Under the pieces are notes generated by a model. That model searched no databases and was not told the origin of the DNA. It saw nothing but the letters and a program-made list of their open reading frames with translations. From the NCBI GenBank assembly GCA_964648215.1, contig CAZYMF010000014.1, positions 1 through 47,985 on the forward strand: a stretch of 47,985 bases of DNA. The letters are read 5' to 3'. The stretch comes from CAZYMF01 sp964648215. GTDB lineage: Bacteria > Desulfobacterota > Binatia > HRBIN30 > JACQVA1. This document shows positions 1 to 8,275 of this stretch, piece after piece. A program made the position numbers and the translations under genes. The first letter of the stretch is position 1. Each line of letters begins with the position of its first letter.

Positions 1-35
1 TCCTGGGGCCGTGCGTTCGAATCGCGCCGGGGGCA
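1..35 (+). tRNA. tRNA gene, 3' part only (isotype not readable)
   Basis: A T-arm is visible: stem 11-15 pairs with 23-27 around the 7-base loop TTCGAAT. It is followed by a 7-base acceptor strand (28-34) and discriminator A35; CCA is not encoded. The five bases before the T-arm fit a class I variable loop with G46 and C48, and bases 1-5 would be the 3' side of the anticodon stem. The anticodon lies outside the window, so the isotype cannot be read; the acceptor would start GCCCCCG. Confidence 0.75.
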
Positions 36-62
36 CTCCTCCTCTTTTCGGAGCCAATCACC

Positions 63-291
63 TCGCCGTCCACCAGGTCGAGCCGGCGAAACGGATTGCA
101 TCCGTCCAGAGACATCCGCGACCGCGGTGACGAGCTCGTCAACCGTCACCTGCCGGTCGCCGTTGAAGTCGCCCAAGCACTCTCTCGTGGGGCGCCAGCC
201 GTGCGCCCGCGCTCGTGGTCCGGGTACCGATCCGGACAGAGGACAGAACGCCAGCGCAAGCACCCCGGCGTTGGTCCAGGAGATAAGCGTG
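63..291 (-). pseudogene. Dockerin/EF-hand-like protein fragment
   Basis: Read on the minus strand, one open frame gives a short hydrophobic stretch (VLALAFCPLS, near 250) and then GDFNGDRQVTVDELVTAV (near 120-171). The loop D-F-N-G-D-R-Q-V-T-V-D-E has the calcium ligand spacing of an EF-hand or dockerin half-repeat. No convincing start codon or ribosome site is visible, only one half-repeat is present, and the frame runs without a stop straight into the antisense of the tRNA. I therefore read it as a decayed remnant of a secreted dockerin-like protein rather than a working gene. A second half-repeat is not seen. Confidence 0.45.
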
Positions 292-306
292 GAGACACCC
301 GAGAGG

Positions 307-325
307 GGGCGGGCAGTGCCCGCCC
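307..325. repeat. Short perfect GC-rich palindrome (REP-like)
   Basis: Nine bases (307-315) are the exact reverse complement of 317-325 around a single central base. This may be a dispersed intergenic palindrome or a secondary terminator for ompA. No second copy was found by eye in the window. Confidence 0.4.
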
Positions 326-373
326 TACGGTTTGGTCGCCGTCTCCCCCGCTACCTGGGAAACGGCAGGCAAC

Positions 374-408
374 GGTCCGGCGGCGTCCACTCGGAACGCC
401 GCCGGACC
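374..408 (-). terminator. Hairpin terminator of ompA
   Basis: Bases 374-386 pair perfectly with 396-408 (13 bp, 9-base loop), starting 23 bases past the ompA stop codon. It lacks a clean uridine run on the minus strand, so the call rests on stem strength and position. Confidence 0.55.
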
Positions 409-430
409 CAGGTGAGACACGCGGTCGACC

Positions 431-1474
431 TCAGTCGACGTGCAGCTCGACTCGCCGGTTCTGCGCGCGGCCGTCTGCGGTCTTGTTCGAAGCCACCGGC
501 TTGGATTCGCCGAATCCCTCGGTGCGGATGCGGTTGGCCGGGATTCCGTGCTTGACGAGGTAGTCACGCACGGCGTTGGCACGACGCAGGGACAGCTTCA
601 TGTTGTACTTGTCGCTGCCGATGCTGTCGGTATGGCCGGCGACGATCACGGCGACGGCCCCGTCTTCCTTGAGGGTGTTCACCGCCTCGTCGAGAACCGG
701 CACGGCGTCAGGTCGGATGACCGCCTTGTCGAAGTCGAAGTGCACCGCCCGCAGGACGATCTTCTTCTTCACCGGTGGCGGCGGAGGCGCAGCGACAGGC
801 GCCGGCGGGGGTGGCGGCGGCGGCGGCGGCGCGACCTCCTCGGCCTGGGCGAACGTGTACTTCAGGCTGATGCCCGCGGTAACCCAGCGGATGTCACTGG
901 GACCCTGCTCGTCGGGCTGCTGATTGACCAACGTGGTCGGGTGCGCCGACATGTAAGCCCGATTCCAGCGACCGAAGAGGCCAATGGCCATCGTCCGGGA
1001 CAGATTGAAATCGACTCCGCCGCCGACGGAGAATCCGGGAGCCCACTGGTTCAGGCGCCCGCCGAGCCCCTTGTACCCACCACCCTGGGCGGTCAGGTAC
1101 AGGTCCATCGCCTCGGCCAGCGGAATGTTCAGGCGAGGCCCGATCGTACCGCCCAGCAGCGTCGTCGTCTGGTTCTCGTTGTTGATGTTGCCCTGCCTAC
1201 CGTAGACCCCGCCGGAGCGGCGGCCGTCGTTGTCGGGCTGCTGGAAGGTGAAGTGCAGCTGCCCCTCCATCCCCAGGTACTTGTCGAACATGTACCCGGC
1301 GAACGGACTGGCGGTGGCGCCGGTCTTGACGTGCGCCCGGTACTCGCTGTTCTGCGGCTCGGACACCCCGAGGTCCAGCCCGATGAACGGTCCGGGCTCC
1401 GCCGCGCGTGCCGCCGGCGCGGCCACCAAGAGGCCGAGGCAGAGCATTCCCAGTAACCAGCTTGATCGGTTCAT
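431..1474 (-). CDS. OmpA-family outer membrane protein
   Basis: The 347-residue protein has a signal peptide ending in APAARA, an N-terminal region rich in aromatic/glycine alternation like an 8-stranded barrel (about residues 25-215), a proline-rich linker, and a C-terminal OmpA peptidoglycan-binding domain (about 245-347). The latter shows VHFDFDKAVIRPDA, GHTDSIGSDKYN and LSLRRANAVRDYLV, with the Asp and Arg that bind diaminopimelate in this family. It should anchor the outer membrane to the cell wall. The ATG at 1474 was chosen over a longer frame because AGGAGG precedes it and the signal peptide starts there. It is monocistronic and divergent from the glycosidase gene. Start and function are well supported; the barrel topology is inferred. 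Confidence 0.9.
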   Translation of the reverse strand: MNRSSWLLGMLCLGLLVAAPAARAAEPGPFIGLDLGVSEPQNSEYRAHVKTGATASPFAGYMFDKYLGMEGQLHFTFQQPDNDGRRSGGVYGRQGNINNENQTTTLLGGTIGPRLNIPLAEAMDLYLTAQGGGYKGLGGRLNQWAPGFSVGGGVDFNLSRTMAIGLFGRWNRAYMSAHPTTLVNQQPDEQGPSDIRWVTAGISLKYTFAQAEEVAPPPPPPPPPAPVAAPPPPPVKKKIVLRAVHFDFDKAVIRPDAVPVLDEAVNTLKEDGAVAVIVAGHTDSIGSDKYNMKLSLRRANAVRDYLVKHGIPANRIRTEGFGESKPVASNKTADGRAQNRRVELHVD

Positions 1475-2025
1475 GTCTCCTCCTTTCGTTGCTTCACAAG
1501 GCTTGCGCCTTGGCTCGCGAAACCAAGGCAGGCCAACGCGGCACTGCCGCGCCGGCCGTTGCATGAGCCAAATGCAAATCCCTCGTTCTCTCCCAACCCC
1601 AAAGCAGCCTCTTTCAGCGGGGCGGACTCGCACTTTGCCGCGACGCGAGGTTAAGGATACTCGCCGATTTGTCCATGTCCAGCCTACCCCCCAAAGTTCG
1701 TCAGCGAACGCCCTCGGGTCCCCCGCCGCCGCGTCGCCATCCGAGCGCAGTCGGGCGTGTCCTTGTCGATGGGGCTCCGCGGGTCAGCCGCCCGCGCTTC
1801 GTGTTGACGAGCTCTCGGACAACGGGGCACATCGCACGGACGAAGCCCCCCCTGGCCGCAATCCCGCTGCCGGAGTCATTGTCTCCCCGTTCGTCAACAC
1901 GGTAACATCCAACGCGCGGGTTTCGCGGTAGGAAGGCCGCTGTAGCACGAAATTGCCATCTTGTTTCCTTGCCTTGGAGCGTGGCATGACCACTGCTCTT
2001 AAACGAGGCTGAAGCCGGGGTGGTC
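1475..2025. other. 550-base divergent intergenic region with leader hairpins
   Basis: I see no gene here. In the ompA leader two small hairpins stand side by side: 1507-1513 pairs with 1523-1529 (7 bp, 9-base loop), and 1537-1543 pairs with 1545-1551 around one base. Promoters for both flanking genes must lie here, but I could not pick a convincing -35/-10 pair. Confidence 0.5.
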
Positions 2026-3918
2026 ATGAGCCTTCGCATTCGCGTTTTGACGTTGGTCCTTGGAATCATCGTCGCCTCCAGCGTCACGGCTGAGGCAAGG
2101 AGGTCCAAGACCGAGCAGCTCTCTCGGCACGCGCGGCACTCCGGCCGGGCGACGCCAACGCCGACGAGGTCGTGGACGGCGCCGGCGACGAGAACGCCCA
2201 CGGACACGGCAACACCAACGTCGTCGCCGACACGCGTGGCGACGGCAACCGCGACTCTCTCGCCGACGGCCATCGCGACGCCCACGGCAACACCCACGGC
2301 AACCGCGCCGCCAGTGGACGCCAGGCTGGTGCCGTACTGGGTGCTCGACAGCCTCACCCGCGTGCAGCCGGCGGACCCGCCGGGCGCGACCACCGCCGCC
2401 GCCATCAGCGCGGCGCAGAACGAGTACGAGGGCTTCCAGATCGTGGTGCGCGCCCCGGAGGGGGAGGACCTTGCCGCTGTCGACGCATCGCCGAGTGACC
2501 TGGTCGGCCCGGGCGGCAGTGTGCTGCCCCACGCTCAGGTCAGACTCTATCGCGAGCAGTACGTGCGCGTGACCACGTCGAGCCCGGGGTCACCCTATCC
2601 GCCCGGGGAATGGCCCGATCCGCTCATTCCGTTCCTCAACCCCGACAGCGGAGCCCCCCTGACCGGCGGCCGTTTTCCGTCGGCGCCGTTCGCGGTGAGC
2701 GGGGGGACGAATCAGCCCCTGTACGTCGAGGTCTACGTGCCCGCGGGCACGGCACCGGGGCTCTACCGCGGCCACATCACGCTCGCCGCCACCGGACACC
2801 TCGATACGGCGGTGCCAGTGACTCTCCTGGTGCGGAACTTCACCCTGCCGCCGCGCGCGAGCCTGCAATCGAAGTTCACCGGCTACGGGGAGACCGACAG
2901 GGCCACCGACTACCTCGGGCTGGCCTATGGGAACCCGGAGCGGCCGGTCGTGGCCAGGAAATTCAACAGCTTTCTCCTCCAGCACCGGCTGAGCCCGAAC
3001 ACACCGGACGGCAGTGCCCCCTACATCGACAGGGCCACAGGTCACATCGACACGCGGTACTCGGATGCCAACCTTCGGTACTACCTCGACGACATGCACG
3101 CCACCGGATGGACGATCCCGTTTGCCGTCGACTGGCCATGGCCCGATCCGGCGGGGGCGGACCGGGCGAAGGCCCTCGCCTATCTCACCGAGATCACCGC
3201 CTACCTGGACCGCAACGGCTGGCTGCAGCGCAGCTACGTCGAGCTCTACGACGAGCCGAACTCGGCGGCCGCGTACGCCGCGATTCGGGACGTCGCGGCT
3301 CTGGTGCATCTCGTGCGTCCGGATCTTCGCGTCCTGGTCACCGAGCAACCGAAGACCCAGGACCCGGCTTGGGGCACGCTCGACGGAGCGGTCGATATCT
3401 GGGTGCCGTTGACGACACTCTTCGACGAGCCCAGCGTCAGCACCGCTCTGTCACGCGGCGACGAAGTGTGGGCCTACACCGAGGGCAACGCCGCGCCGGC
3501 GTGGCTGATCGATTACCCGCTGCTCGACTGCCGCGTCCCCGCCTGGATCGAGTGGCGCTACGGGCAGACCGGCCTTCTCTATTGGACCCCGTGGTACTGG
3601 GAGACGGTGAACCCGTGGGACAGCACCGCCAGCGACGTGCGCTCCTACGGAACCTTCAACGACAACGGGGTCCTCGTCTATCCCGGCAACGATGCGGGAT
3701 ACACCAACGGCCCCATCGCCTCGCTACGCCTCAAGGCGCTGCGCGACGGGGTAGAGGACTACGACTACCTGAAGATTCTGAGCGATCTCGGCGAGAGCAG
3801 CGCTGCCGCCGGCGAAGCGCTCGCCATCGGCACCAGCTGGAGCGCCTGGGACCAGACACCCGCCGCGCTCGAAGCTGCTCGCGACCTGATCGCCGACCGG
3901 ATCGAGTCGCTGCGATAG
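2026..3918 (+). CDS. Secreted GH123/DUF4091-type glycoside hydrolase
   Basis: The protein is 630 residues from the ATG at 2026; a GTG at 2020 is the alternative. It has a signal peptide (LTLVLGIIVASSVTAEA), a low-complexity Thr/Pro linker (about residues 40-100), and then a glycoside hydrolase family 123 / DUF4091 layout: an N-terminal beta-sandwich (to about 275) and a TIM-barrel-like catalytic part. The catalytic Asp-Glu pair of the family is seen in VELYDEPNS, and the family hallmark LRDGVEDYDYLKIL lies near the C-terminus. Characterised GH123 enzymes are beta-N-acetylgalactosaminidases acting by substrate-assisted catalysis, but most DUF4091 proteins have no known substrate. It converges on the EPS operon, so a role in trimming a surface polysaccharide is plausible but inferred. 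Confidence 0.82.
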   Translation: MSLRIRVLTLVLGIIVASSVTAEARRSKTEQLSRHARHSGRATPTPTRSWTAPATRTPTDTATPTSSPTRVATATATLSPTAIATPTATPTATAPPVDARLVPYWVLDSLTRVQPADPPGATTAAAISAAQNEYEGFQIVVRAPEGEDLAAVDASPSDLVGPGGSVLPHAQVRLYREQYVRVTTSSPGSPYPPGEWPDPLIPFLNPDSGAPLTGGRFPSAPFAVSGGTNQPLYVEVYVPAGTAPGLYRGHITLAATGHLDTAVPVTLLVRNFTLPPRASLQSKFTGYGETDRATDYLGLAYGNPERPVVARKFNSFLLQHRLSPNTPDGSAPYIDRATGHIDTRYSDANLRYYLDDMHATGWTIPFAVDWPWPDPAGADRAKALAYLTEITAYLDRNGWLQRSYVELYDEPNSAAAYAAIRDVAALVHLVRPDLRVLVTEQPKTQDPAWGTLDGAVDIWVPLTTLFDEPSVSTALSRGDEVWAYTEGNAAPAWLIDYPLLDCRVPAWIEWRYGQTGLLYWTPWYWETVNPWDSTASDVRSYGTFNDNGVLVYPGNDAGYTNGPIASLRLKALRDGVEDYDYLKILSDLGESSAAAGEALAIGTSWSAWDQTPAALEAARDLIADRIESLR

Positions 3919-3955
3919 GCAAGCCGGGTCAAGCCCGCCCCTTCGTTCCCCTTTT

Positions 3956-3997
3956 CGACTATCGACTACGCACTATCGACTACGGACTATGGACTGT
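3956..3997. repeat. Six imperfect 7-bp tandem repeats
   Basis: Six consecutive heptamers (cgactat, cgactac, gcactat, cgactac, ggactat, ggactgt) fill half of the 83-base gap between two convergent genes. The consensus is SGACTAY. This could be a slippage-prone array or a protein-binding array. Confidence 0.7.
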
Positions 3998-4001
3998 CGC
4001 T

Positions 4002-6371
4002 TCATCCCGAGACTCGGGCGATGTGCGCGCTCGAGCTCGCCGGTGCGCGTCCGGAGCCGTTGGCCCTGGCGGCTGGGGCGTCGACCTGCCGGTACCGGCG
4101 GTGCAGGATGGCCTGCACGCGCCGCACGAACTCCGAGACGCGAAACGGCTTGGAAATAAAGTCGTCCGCCTCGTACTCGATGCTCTTGGCGCGCTCGCCG
4201 ATCTCCGGATAGGCGGTGACGAGCATCACCGGAATATGACGCGTGGCCTTGCCGCTCTTGAGCTGCTCGAACAGGGCCAGGCCGTCGAGCCCGGGCATCA
4301 TGATGTCCAGAACCGCGAGGTGGGGCAGGAGGGTGGTGAGTTTCTCCAGCGCGCTCACGCCGTCCTCGGCCGTCGTCACCTCCAGCCCGGCGCGGCGAAG
4401 GGCAACGCTCATCAGGTTGCGCAGGTCGGGATCGTCGTCGGCGACGAGCACGTGGTACCGCATCACCGACTGGGCCGTCGTGGCGACGAGCTCGAGCAGC
4501 TGCGGGCTGAACTCGGGCACGATGGCGCGCAGCAGATGGATCATCGGCGTCACGCGGCCTTGCTCCGCCAGAACGGCGAGCTCGTCGATCTGCCCATCGA
4601 GATCGGTGGCGTCGGGAACGGCACAGTCGCGCAGCGCGGTGATCTTCGGATTCGCGGTCGGCTGCGGCTGCTCGCTGTCGCTCCACAGCTGCTCGTCCAA
4701 CTTCTCCCCGGGACGTAGCCCGGTGAAGGTGATCGGGATGTCCCGGCCCGGCTCGAGGCCGGACAGCGTGATCATGTCCTTGGCCAGGTCGACGACGTTG
4801 ACCGGCTCGCCCATGTCGAGGACGAAGATCTCGCCGCCATCGCTCATGGCCGAAGCCTCGATCACCAGCTCCACCGCCTCGCTGATGGTCATGAAGTAAC
4901 GGGTCATCTGTGGATGGGTGATGGTGACCGGTCCGCCCTTCTCGATCTGGCGCTTCAAAAGAGGAATCAAGCTGCCGGCGCTGCCGAGAACGTTGCCGAA
5001 GCGAACGGCGAGGAACTTCGTGCGCCCCTTGGCGGGCCCGTTGGCGAGGTGCTGCATGTACAGCTCGGTGATACGCTTGGAGACGCCCATGACGTTGACC
5101 GGGTTGACGGCCTTGTCGCTGGAGATGAGGACGAAGTCGCTGACGCCGTGGGCCAGCGCGAGCTGGGCCAGCTTGGCGGTACCGACGATGTTGTTGAGCA
5201 CGACCTCGCCGGGATGAGCCTCCATCAGCGGCACGTGCTTGAAGGCCGCGGCGTGAAAGACGATCTCCGGGCGGAAACGCACGAGGATCTCTTCCATGCG
5301 GGGAATGCTGCGGATGTCCGCCAGCTGCGCCCGCCGGGGCAGGTCGGGGAACCGCTCGCCGATCTCGAGGTCGATCTCGTAGAGCGAGTTCTCCACGCGG
5401 TCGACCATGATCAGCTCGGCCGGATTGGCGCGGCACGTCTGGCGACAGAGCTCCGAGCCGATCGAGCCGCCGGCCCCGGTGACCAGCACCCGCTTGCCTC
5501 TGAGATACCGCTCCATGAGAAAGAGATCGGGAGGCACCGGACGCCGGCGCAGCAGGTCGGCGAGGTCCACCTTGCGGATGCGCGAGACCTCGACCCTTCC
5601 CCCAAGCAGGTCGCCGGCAGAAGGAAAGATGCGCACCGTAGTGCCACTCGGGGCACAGTGCTGGACGATACGCTTGAACTCCTCGCCGCCGAGGTCGGGA
5701 TCGGCGACGACCACCTCCTTGACGTCGAGGTCCGCAATCAGCGCGGGCAGATCCTCGGTGGTGCCGACTACCGGGACGTTGCGGATGCGTAGGCCGACGT
5801 CGTCAGCGACGTCGGTGACGATGCCGACCGGTCGATAGAGCAGCGCCGGGTTGCGCTGGAACTCCCGGATGACGGCTTCGCCCGTGTCCCCGCTGCCGGC
5901 GACGAGGCAGGGCATCCCGCCGCGCCTGCGCTCCAGCGACAGACGTCCGAGGTTCCGTACCCCGACGCGAAAGCCGACGATGAACAGGACCGCGAGGGCG
6001 TAGAAGGCCACGAACACCAGCCGGGAGTGGCCGCGCAGGTTGAACAGAAAGATCAGCACCCCGGCACTGAGCGCGCCGACGCTCAACGCACTGACGACGC
6101 GCGTGAGATCGGCGACGCCGGCGTGACGCCACACCCGGCGGTAGAGCCCGAACATCTCCATCGCCAGGAGCAGGGAGACAACGACGAGCGGCAGGCTCTT
6201 CCACAGGAGGGCCGCTTCGGGCGCCGGGATCACGCCTTCGAAACGAATCACATACGCCACGACGTAGGCAGCCGAGATCAGAGCGGCGTCAACCGCCATG
6301 AACAGCACGCGGCGACGTGCCCCGTTGCCTACCCGTGCCAGCTTCCGGCCGTTGTGCGTCTCTCCGAACAT
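4002..6371 (-). CDS. WbpM/CapD-like UDP-sugar 4,6-dehydratase fused to a response-regulator receiver domain
   Basis: This is a 789-residue, three-part protein. Residues 20-140 hold membrane helices; 150-275 is the CoA-binding-like Rossmann region of WbpM-type proteins; 292-620 is the SDR catalytic domain with GAGGSIGSE (NAD binding) and SSDKAVNPVNVMGVSKR (active-site Lys, with Met replacing the usual Tyr as in WbpM). WbpM-type enzymes make UDP-4-keto-6-deoxy-GlcNAc for surface glycans. Normal family members stop near 620-630. Here the frame continues without a stop into a full CheY-like receiver (638-760) with acidic D645/D646, phospho-acceptor D689 in LDIMMPG, T719 and K741. No ribosome site precedes the internal Met637, so the receiver is made as a fusion. 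It is the last gene of the EPS operon. The start is uncertain: ATG 6371 or TTG 6383. Confidence 0.88.
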   Translation of the reverse strand: MFGETHNGRKLARVGNGARRRVLFMAVDAALISAAYVVAYVIRFEGVIPAPEAALLWKSLPLVVVSLLLAMEMFGLYRRVWRHAGVADLTRVVSALSVGALSAGVLIFLFNLRGHSRLVFVAFYALAVLFIVGFRVGVRNLGRLSLERRRGGMPCLVAGSGDTGEAVIREFQRNPALLYRPVGIVTDVADDVGLRIRNVPVVGTTEDLPALIADLDVKEVVVADPDLGGEEFKRIVQHCAPSGTTVRIFPSAGDLLGGRVEVSRIRKVDLADLLRRRPVPPDLFLMERYLRGKRVLVTGAGGSIGSELCRQTCRANPAELIMVDRVENSLYEIDLEIGERFPDLPRRAQLADIRSIPRMEEILVRFRPEIVFHAAAFKHVPLMEAHPGEVVLNNIVGTAKLAQLALAHGVSDFVLISSDKAVNPVNVMGVSKRITELYMQHLANGPAKGRTKFLAVRFGNVLGSAGSLIPLLKRQIEKGGPVTITHPQMTRYFMTISEAVELVIEASAMSDGGEIFVLDMGEPVNVVDLAKDMITLSGLEPGRDIPITFTGLRPGEKLDEQLWSDSEQPQPTANPKITALRDCAVPDATDLDGQIDELAVLAEQGRVTPMIHLLRAIVPEFSPQLLELVATTAQSVMRYHVLVADDDPDLRNLMSVALRRAGLEVTTAEDGVSALEKLTTLLPHLAVLDIMMPGLDGLALFEQLKSGKATRHIPVMLVTAYPEIGERAKSIEYEADDFISKPFRVSEFVRRVQAILHRRYRQVDAPAARANGSGRAPASSSAHIARVSG

Positions 6372-6494
6372 CTCCCCCCGCAATCCGGCGAACGGATCGC
6401 GCCGACTCTATTCGGAGCAATCGACATACCATGTGCGTGCGGGCAGTCTGTATACCGGAACACAGAGTTGCCGCGGCACACCGACGTTAGAAAA

Positions 6495-7133
6495 CTAGCG
6501 CTTTGCGCCTTTGCCCGACACAGCAGACGCGGGGGGGCGGTGGTGCCAGGGCCACAGCGCCAGCAGCGTTCGGCCGAGCAGCACGAGGTCGCCCCAGGTG
6601 GAGCGCTCCGCGACGTAGGCCAGATCGCTGCGCAGCTTGGGGCGAAGGATCTTCTCCACGTGGTAGCGGACGATGTCGACCCCGGCCGGGAGATGCTCCT
6701 CCTCGTCGTGGGCGGCTAGCTGTGTCGGCCCCGTGATCCCCGGGCGTACGCTCAACACCCGTCGCTCTTCGTCGCTGTAGTACGCCACCAGCTCCGGCAG
6801 CTCGGGACGGGGCCCGACCAGGCTCATGTCACCGCGAACGACGTTGACGAGCTGCGGCAGCTCGTCGAGCTTGTAGCGGCGCAGGATCCGCCCACACGCG
6901 GTTATGCGAGGGTCGGCCCACTCGGTGAGAATCGGCCCGGGCCCACGCGGATCGACCTTCATGGTGCGAAACTTCACCAGCTTGAAGATGCGGCCGTGGC
7001 GTCCGACACGCGCCTGGCGGAAGAGCACGGGGGGACCGGAATCCAACAGCACGGCGACGGCAACCAACAGCAGCAGGGGACAGAGGAGCAGCAGCGCGGC
7101 GGCGGCGCCGGCGAGGTCGAGCAGGCGCTTCAT
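6495..7133 (-). CDS. Undecaprenyl-phosphate sugar phosphotransferase (initiating sugar transferase)
   Basis: The 212-residue protein is of the short PglC/WbaP-core type: one N-terminal hydrophobic helix (LLLLCPLLLLVAVAVLL) followed by the bacterial sugar transferase domain. It shows FRQARVGRHG, KFRTM, the catalytic Asp-Glu in YKLDELPQL, and SLVGPRPE. The family transfers a sugar-1-phosphate onto undecaprenyl phosphate at the inner membrane, the first step of repeat-unit assembly. The start codon overlaps the stop of the upstream glycosyltransferase (ATGA), so translation is coupled. The last codons form a small GC hairpin followed by TTTT on the minus strand, a weak terminator or attenuator before the dehydratase gene. 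Confidence 0.9.
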   Translation of the reverse strand: MKRLLDLAGAAAALLLLCPLLLLVAVAVLLDSGPPVLFRQARVGRHGRIFKLVKFRTMKVDPRGPGPILTEWADPRITACGRILRRYKLDELPQLVNVVRGDMSLVGPRPELPELVAYYSDEERRVLSVRPGITGPTQLAAHDEEEHLPAGVDIVRYHVEKILRPKLRSDLAYVAERSTWGDLVLLGRTLLALWPWHHRPPASAVSGKGAKR

Positions 7134-8275
7134 CGAATCGGCTCGTACGAGGTCACCCGGTGGCCGCGGACGATGTTCCACAGGCCGAGAAGAAAGCCGA
7201 CGTTGGCCAGGCAGAAGGCGAACAACGTGGAACAAATGGGTAGCGCCGTGCGCCGCCGGTCGGCGACCAGGCCCAAGAGGGCGCCGCCATAGAAGAGGAG
7301 CTGCGCCGCCCACGCGAGGTCGAACAGGATTCCGTGGGGCAGGAACGCGTTGGTGACGAGCAGCACGACGAGGAAGATCGGCGTGAGGTAACGCAAGACG
7401 CGATGGGAGATCAGCTTGAACGCCGCTTCCGGGTGCGCCCGGGGATCGATGATGCGCGGGCGGTTGACGATGGCGGCCAGATTCTTGGTGACGATGCGCC
7501 GCCGGGCCGCCAGCTCGTTGCGGCTGGACTCGGGGAGACGATCGTAAGCCAGGGCGTCGGCCATGAACAGCACGCGGGAGCCGGCAAGCAAGGTGTCGAC
7601 GGGCGCAGCGTCATCGATGTCGTCGTCGGCAGCGAGCGGGCGGAAGAGACTCTTGCGCAGCGCCATGCAGGCTCCGGTGACCGCCACGGTGGAGCCGCTC
7701 GCGGTCTCCAGGCGCCGCAGCCACAACTCGTAGCGCCAGTACCACCCCGCGCTCCGGGCAATGCCGGGCCGCCCCGTGTTGGTGTAGACGAGGTGACCGC
7801 TGCTGCAGCCGACCCGGGCGTCGGCGAACGGCGCCGTCAGGTGCGCGAGGCAACCGAGATCAAAGTGCGTCGCCGCATCGGTGAATACCACGACCTCGCC
7901 CGCCGCCGCCTCCACGCAGGCGTTGTGAACCAGCGCACGTCCACGGCGCGGCAGTTCGAGCACGCGAACGCGCGGGTCGCCAAAGGCCCGTACCGCCGCC
8001 ACGGTTCGATCGCTGGAGCCGTCCGAGCCGACCAGCACCTCGAGACGGTCGGCAGGGTAGTCCTGAGCGAGCACGTTCTCGAGGCGAGCGCGAATGTCGT
8101 CCTCCTCGTTGTAGGCGGCGACGATCACGGTCACGTTCGGGGACCCGACCCCCACGGTCGTGCGCTCGACCGGAGGGCGGCGGTTCCGTGACCACAACAG
8201 AAGCAGCAGCGGGTAGCCGAGATAGGCGTACAGGACGCCGGCCACGGCCAGGGCGAAGAGGAGGAGGGCCATCAT
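7130..8275 (-). CDS. Membrane-anchored family 2 glycosyltransferase
   Basis: The 381-residue protein has an N-terminal membrane helix (about 1-25), a GT-A domain opening with VIVAAYNEEDDI, an acceptor/metal region FTDAATHFD, and three or so C-terminal hydrophobic segments (about 285-370), as in poly-GlcNAc or cellulose synthase-like GT2 enzymes. It probably adds one sugar to the lipid-linked repeat unit on the cytoplasmic face; donor and linkage cannot be read. The tandem ATGATG overlaps the stop of the upstream gene, with GGAG just before it. It is coupled at both ends within the EPS operon. Confidence 0.88.
   Translation of the reverse strand: MMALLLFALAVAGVLYAYLGYPLLLLLWSRNRRPPVERTTVGVGSPNVTVIVAAYNEEDDIRARLENVLAQDYPADRLEVLVGSDGSSDRTVAAVRAFGDPRVRVLELPRRGRALVHNACVEAAAGEVVVFTDAATHFDLGCLAHLTAPFADARVGCSSGHLVYTNTGRPGIARSAGWYWRYELWLRRLETASGSTVAVTGACMALRKSLFRPLAADDDIDDAAPVDTLLAGSRVLFMADALAYDRLPESSRNELAARRRIVTKNLAAIVNRPRIIDPRAHPEAAFKLISHRVLRYLTPIFLVVLLVTNAFLPHGILFDLAWAAQLLFYGGALLGLVADRRRTALPICSTLFAFCLANVGFLLGLWNIVRGHRVTSYEPIR

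Noticed and set aside
440..1456. Long plus-strand frame opposite ompA
   Set aside because: Arg/Val-rich translation with no domains; antisense of a well-supported OmpA gene with signal peptide and ribosome site.
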